A stretch of 8,874 bases of DNA, taken from JBAZDV01 sp041669745 (GTDB lineage: Archaea > Thermoplasmatota > Thermoplasmata > Methanomassiliicoccales > Methanomethylophilaceae). This document shows, in pieces, positions 6,311 through 8,874 of the stretch. The translations under genes and the position numbers were made by a program. The notes beneath the pieces are model-generated. The model was not told the DNA's origin and did no database searches. It worked only from the letters and a program-made list of their open reading frames with translations. Each line of letters starts with the position of its first letter. The stretch's first letter is position 1. The DNA lies in assembly GCA_041669745.1 (NCBI GenBank), contig JBAYAO010000061.1, positions 1-8,874 of the forward strand, in the 5' to 3' direction.

Positions 6311-6400
6311 GCATCCACGGGATCTTCGTTCTGGGACGAAAGTGTTCCTACGAATGGAAGAGATTGTATGGTGTTTCTGTGATTCGAAACGATTGGCGAT

Positions 6401-6428
6401 TAAAAAGACATGATACGATCCGCGGATA
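6401..6428 (-). terminator. Possible terminator of the marker 16 gene
   Basis: Just after the TAA stop at 6431-6433, reading leftward, comes the perfect palindrome ATCCGCGGAT (6418-6427) and then CTTTTTAAT (6399-6407). A short T-rich tract after a gene is enough for archaeal termination in many cases. Moderate to low certainty. Confidence 0.4.
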
Positions 6429-6430
6429 AA

Positions 6431-7714
6431 TTAGTGCATCATGTCCGATACTTTTTCGGTGATGATAAACTCCCTGGTGAGTATCCTATCTTTAAGGTCC
6501 GTCATGGATCTTACGGCGCCCTCTCTATTGGAGTTACGGCATATCACAGGTATCATAATTTCCGTTCCGTCTATATTAGTCATCACCTTGCCCATGTCTC
6601 CATGGAAACATTCCCCAGGACAGGCACCTATACAGACACCGCAATTCACACAACGGGAACGGTCTACGTGGTGGTTGTCACCGTTTATTTCTATCGCAAT
6701 GGTCGGACAAATCTCATATACGTGACAAACCGAACATTTTAGACATGACGTAGGATCAAAAACAACGGTTTCATTATTTCCGTTCCAGACCTGGCCGTAA
6801 TCGGTCTGTCCTATTTTATGTCGGTCCCTTATATCACACACAGAGAGGGGCACATCTCTGTCACGAATCATGATGCATTCGAGCAGATCATCATTCAGGA
6901 CCGGGATCGGAACGGCGTAGGTGGTCAGGCATTCAGGACCAGCGGCTGTCATAAACCCGCCCATTAAGGCGGGGTCCATGGTTTTCATATCAGCTACACT
7001 CATGACGTTTGGATATTTATCGGAACTTCGGGTACCCATACCGTATATGAATCCTTCGGATCCGTTGAAGAGAATCTTTGTGCCTATTCCAACGGTCATC
7101 AATCCCGGGTCATTCTGAAAGGGGTTAAGATGACCGCAGCCAGAAAACGTCAGACCGTTATACCCCGGAGGAAAAGGACGTGGGCAGAATATCGAACGGA
7201 ATTCCTTATCGGAAGGGTTTACGAATGCGCGGTAGTTCCGAAAACAGTTTCTGGTACTGAGCAGTTTGGCGGTCGACATGTCTTTTATGGAAAGGGAGGT
7301 TTCGATCTCACATCCTTCTTCGGATACAGCAGACACGGAGACCTCTTTTCCCTCAACCAGATCACGAAAGAGGGAACTGCCTCCGTATTTCGATCCGTCG
7401 TTGCTTTCTGTCGTTCCGAATATCATGAGGTCAATAGTTCCAAGATTCTCGTTGGGACAAGGACCGACTGTTGCTGGGACACCGTTTATGCTTGCCTTGA
7501 CGAATCTACGATAACGTCCGGCTTCGGACATATTGAAACACAGAAGTGCGTAGGTACCGCTCATTGTTCCCATGGTACCGCTGGTTATTATGTCGGCACT
7601 GCGGATCTCCGACTCATCACCTGAATCTAAGAGTCCTTCGACCTCCTTCGCCGTAAGGACACTTGCCTTGCCTGCGGCGACCTTCTCCTTTATTTCTTCA
7701 AATGTCCTTTTCAT
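6431..7714 (-). CDS. Methanogenesis marker 16 metalloprotein (DUF39 with two 4Fe-4S motifs)
   Basis: 427 residues. The first 310 or so form the DUF39 domain, shared with proteins implicated in homocysteine synthesis from aspartate semialdehyde and sulfide. Blocks such as SGTMGTMSGTYA (45-56), the NGVPATVGPCPNENLGTID run near 77-95, TFSGCGHLNPFQNDPG (189-204) and GMGTRSSDKYPN (225-236) are typical. The C-terminus carries two 4Fe-4S motifs: Cys324, 327, 330 and 336 (last spacing x5), and Cys355, 358, 361 and 365 with the classic spacing. The combination identifies the marker 16 group found in methanogens. Its exact reaction is not established; a sulfur-transfer or metal-linked role is inferred from the domain. 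It has lower G+C than its left-hand neighbours (24 of 60 at 6541-6600). ATG at 7714 is the first codon after the promoter, with no Shine-Dalgarno sequence. It is probably transcribed alone. Confidence 0.92.
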   Translation of the reverse strand: MKRTFEEIKEKVAAGKASVLTAKEVEGLLDSGDESEIRSADIITSGTMGTMSGTYALLCFNMSEAGRYRRFVKASINGVPATVGPCPNENLGTIDLMIFGTTESNDGSKYGGSSLFRDLVEGKEVSVSAVSEEGCEIETSLSIKDMSTAKLLSTRNCFRNYRAFVNPSDKEFRSIFCPRPFPPGYNGLTFSGCGHLNPFQNDPGLMTVGIGTKILFNGSEGFIYGMGTRSSDKYPNVMSVADMKTMDPALMGGFMTAAGPECLTTYAVPIPVLNDDLLECIMIRDRDVPLSVCDIRDRHKIGQTDYGQVWNGNNETVVFDPTSCLKCSVCHVYEICPTIAIEINGDNHHVDRSRCVNCGVCIGACPGECFHGDMGKVMTNIDGTEIMIPVICRNSNREGAVRSMTDLKDRILTREFIITEKVSDMMH

Positions 7715-7740
7715 CGGCAGTTTGTATATCTTTATACGGA

Positions 7741-7750
7741 CATATATACC
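7741..7750 (-). promoter_or_regulatory. TATA box of the marker 16 gene; leaderless mRNA likely
   Basis: On the minus strand GGTATATATG is centred about 31 bases before the ATG at 7714, so transcription should begin within about six bases of the start codon. A second AT-rich element with GTATA/TATAC arms (7724-7737) lies too close to the ATG to serve as the TATA box and may be a regulator site. Confidence 0.6.
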
Positions 7751-7903
7751 TTCGATTTGTCGCTGTAGAAAGTACTTGAAAGGATACGAATAGAATCGAT
7801 GATCAATCTTTTCGAATAAGTGAAATCACAAAATCGATCAAAACTACACGATCAGAATTGATATGTATCCGTTGGAAATCATGAGGCGGCTTACGCAAAT
7901 ATT

Positions 7904-7965
7904 TGGATTATACATGTGGTCGATGTACATGATCAAGTTTCGTTACTAGTTGGATGTATAATCCA
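7904..7965. repeat. Perfect 12-bp inverted repeat, arms 50 bp apart
   Basis: TGGATTATACAT at 7904-7915 is the exact reverse complement of ATGTATAATCCA at 7954-7965, with a 38-base spacer. The arms start exactly 50 bp apart, close to five helical turns, so two bound proteins would face the same side. The spacer holds the related palindrome ATGTACAT (7923-7930). The right arm lies just upstream of the likely promoter of the small-protein operon. Candidate operator or looping site; a tiny decayed mobile element is less likely because no flanking duplication is seen. Confidence 0.6.
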
Positions 7966-7971
7966 CTAAAC

Positions 7972-7980
7972 AGATATACT
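7972..7980 (+). promoter_or_regulatory. Possible TATA box of the small-protein operon
   Basis: AGATATACT is centred about 26 bases before 8002. This would give a leader of roughly 18 bases containing the Shine-Dalgarno sequence at 8005-8015. The alternative TATA-like sequence is the right arm of the inverted repeat (7954-7965). Confidence 0.4.
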
Positions 7981-8004
7981 GCAAAGAACCTTTAGCAGCT
8001 CACC

Positions 8005-8015
8005 AAGGAGATGAT
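8005..8015 (+). promoter_or_regulatory. Near-consensus Shine-Dalgarno site
   Basis: AAGGAGATGAT matches the ideal complement of the 16S rRNA 3' end at all but one of eleven positions. It selects the ATG at 8020, four bases downstream. The two ATGs at 8011 and 8014 lie inside the site and cannot be used efficiently with it. Confidence 0.65.
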
Positions 8016-8019
8016 GGGG

Positions 8020-8142
8020 ATGGAATATAAAGCATATTTTGTAACACCTATACCTGTGATGATGGTTTATACGCAGTTTATGTTTCTATCTTCTGACAGT
8101 GAAGCGGCCAGTGCCTCTATGTACGGTGTGGATACAAAATGA
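8020..8142 (+). CDS. Small membrane-associated protein, 40 residues, unknown function
   Basis: A 40-residue ORF starting MEYKAYFVTPIPVMMVYTQF and ending MYGVDTK. Residues about 5-23 are hydrophobic and could form one membrane helix or a signal-like segment; the tail is Ser/Ala-rich with acidic residues. I do not recognise it. Support for a real gene is the near-perfect Shine-Dalgarno sequence four bases before the ATG, a possible TATA box about 45 bases upstream, and the ATGA overlap with the next gene (its TGA at 8140-8142 overlaps the ATG at 8139). This arrangement suggests translational coupling and a shared role. The possibility that this ORF is only a leader peptide for the next gene cannot be excluded. 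Confidence 0.55.
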   Translation: MEYKAYFVTPIPVMMVYTQFMFLSSDSEAASASMYGVDTK

Positions 8143-8396
8143 ATGATAAACAAGAGATAATACTGTTCGGGTCTGCTGTACTGTTCTTTTCAGGTTTAGT
8201 TTTGTACATCGGTTCTGCCATTTTTTGGGCCGTAATAGAAACGGGGGGTGTACCATACAAATACCTGTACATGAACAGTGAATTTGATATAATGGCCAAC
8301 ACTGCAATTATCGGATTAGCAATGGTTGCTGTTGCTGTTGTGATTTGGGTCGTAATGATATCACTGATGACTAAAAAAGAGTGTAAGGAGGATTAA
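8139..8396 (+). CDS. Small two-helix membrane protein, 85 residues, unknown function
   Basis: 85 residues with two clear transmembrane segments, about 7-32 and 53-77. They are joined by a loop containing ETGGVPYKYLYMNSEFD and followed by a charged tail ending KKECKED. No enzyme or transporter motif is visible, and I do not recognise the family. By the positive-inside rule the Lys-rich C-terminus is probably cytoplasmic, which with two helices puts the N-terminus inside too. The start ATG overlaps the stop of the 40-residue ORF by four bases and has no strong Shine-Dalgarno sequence of its own, so its translation probably depends on the upstream ORF. A hairpin with a T-run follows 40 bases after the TAA stop. 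The surrounding DNA is AT-rich, so the pair may have been acquired horizontally or be lineage-specific. Confidence 0.7.
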   Translation: MNDKQEIILFGSAVLFFSGLVLYIGSAIFWAVIETGGVPYKYLYMNSEFDIMANTAIIGLAMVAVAVVIWVVMISLMTKKECKED

Positions 8397-8436
8397 ACAA
8401 AGGCCGGACAGGTCAGATCAAAAATACTATAAACGT

Positions 8437-8463
8437 TCGACCATGGGTCGACAGTGTTTTTTT
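8437..8463 (+). terminator. Hairpin plus T-run terminator of the small-protein operon
   Basis: TCGACC (8437-8442) pairs perfectly with GGTCGA (8446-8451) around the loop ATG. Five bases later comes a run of seven T (8457-8463). It lies 40 bases after the stop of the 85-residue ORF. Confidence 0.7.
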
Positions 8464-8773
8464 AATCACCTGACTATTGTCCATTAACAACAAGTTCGGA
8501 ATATTAATGTGAAAAGGAATATGAGACGTCAACGGAACCAGTGTTTCTTTCCTTTTTCACACATTCTTTCTCTTTAGTATTCTTCCATGCTGTCTCTAAT
8601 GCTATATCAGAATCAAAGACATACTAGCTCTGGCTGTCGGTGAATCCTTATTCTCTTGTCATCATTTTTTCAAGACCCTCTAGCATACGATATGATATTC
8701 GTATGAAGATCGGTACATTTATGGATTATGAATTTTTGTTCATCAAGAAACTACATGTTCGCTAAATCCCAGA
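8464..8773. other. AT-rich region without a convincing gene
   Basis: G+C is low (18 of 60 at 8461-8520). There is a bulged inverted repeat GTGAAAAGGAA (8509-8519) with TTCCTTTTTCAC (8549-8560), and a perfect 7-bp inverted repeat CATACGA (8684-8690) with TCGTATG (8699-8705). On the minus strand an open stretch of 39 codons (8507-8623) ends at a TAA (8504-8506) but begins directly after a TAG and has no start codon. This looks like decayed coding DNA or plain intergenic sequence. Confidence 0.4.
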
Positions 8774-8874
8774 TTAAGAAAGTTTGACAAAACTCCAACA
8801 AGGCGCACGTCTATTGCTTAATCTAAATTTGTGCATCTCATCAATCATCTTTTTGTCAATGTTATTGAACATTA
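8774..8874 (-). CDS. Short ORF at the right edge, possibly the 3' end of a gene outside the window
   Basis: On the minus strand one frame is open from the edge to a TAA at 8774-8776. It has an ATG at 8872 and encodes MFNNIDKKMIDEMHKFRLSN followed by twelve more residues. The other two minus frames close at once. It could be the C-terminus of a gene starting beyond the window, a 32-residue fragment, or chance. No domain can be recognised in so short a piece. Confidence 0.25.
   Translation of the reverse strand, partial: MFNNIDKKMIDEMHKFRLSNRRAPCWSFVKLS

Noticed and set aside
7130..7624. Plus-strand 164-codon ORF opposite marker 16
   Set aside because: Antisense shadow of the marker 16 coding region.
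7904..7965. Miniature transposon with 12-bp terminal repeats
   Set aside because: Only 62 bp in total, no target-site duplication beside the arms, and no second copy in the window; an operator is simpler.
8504..8647. Minus-strand frame that would be longer if TAG (8624-8626) encoded pyrrolysine
   Set aside because: Even with read-through it has no start codon before an upstream TAA and no recognisable homology, so pyrrolysine use here is unsupported.
1..8874. tRNA, rRNA, CRISPR array or intact insertion sequence
   Set aside because: Read on both strands by eye; no cloverleaf, spaced direct-repeat series or transposase was found.

Overview
The window looks like a chromosomal segment of a methanogenic archaeon, most likely of the Methanomassiliicoccales/Thermoplasmatota kind. 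The evidence is two methanogenesis marker proteins (families 8 and 16), two enzymes of archaeal ether-lipid synthesis (a UbiA-type digeranylgeranylglyceryl phosphate synthase and a geranylgeranyl reductase), TATA-box promoters placed so that several mRNAs would be leaderless, and ten complete genes of which none ends in TAG. The lineage is an inference; the methanogen assignment is firmer.

Left part (1-3080), all on the minus strand: DUF2284 cysteine-rich metal-binding protein, uracil phosphoribosyltransferase (GTG start), a small three-helix membrane protein of unknown function, a cyclophilin-type peptidyl-prolyl isomerase and, 9 bases after it, methanogenesis marker 8, which runs off the left edge. 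The cyclophilin and marker 8 are tightly spaced, and the marker 8 ribosome-binding site overlaps the cyclophilin stop codon, so they are almost certainly one transcript.

Middle (3081-6430): about 450 bases without a confident gene are followed by a TATA box, a fluoride riboswitch (crcB motif) and the fluoride channel gene crcB on the plus strand. The riboswitch carries an extra 6-bp hairpin between its two core stems, and its second stem is minimal. Next come a geranylgeranyl reductase (plus) and a digeranylgeranylglyceryl phosphate synthase (minus). They converge with a 37-base gap and act at successive stages of archaeal membrane lipid synthesis.

Right part (6431-8874): methanogenesis marker 16, a DUF39 protein with two C-terminal 4Fe-4S motifs, lies on the minus strand and is also probably leaderless. 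Beyond it the base composition turns AT-rich. This stretch holds a perfect 12-bp inverted repeat with its arms 50 bp apart, and a two-gene mini-operon of small membrane proteins. The first of these, of 40 residues, has a near-perfect Shine-Dalgarno sequence and overlaps the second by four bases. The operon ends at a hairpin plus T-run terminator. The last 400 bases hold no convincing gene, only inverted repeats, decayed-looking open stretches and a short ORF at the right edge.

No CRISPR array, rRNA, tRNA or intact insertion sequence was seen. The least described elements are the small-protein operon with its inverted repeat and the unusual riboswitch/channel pair.
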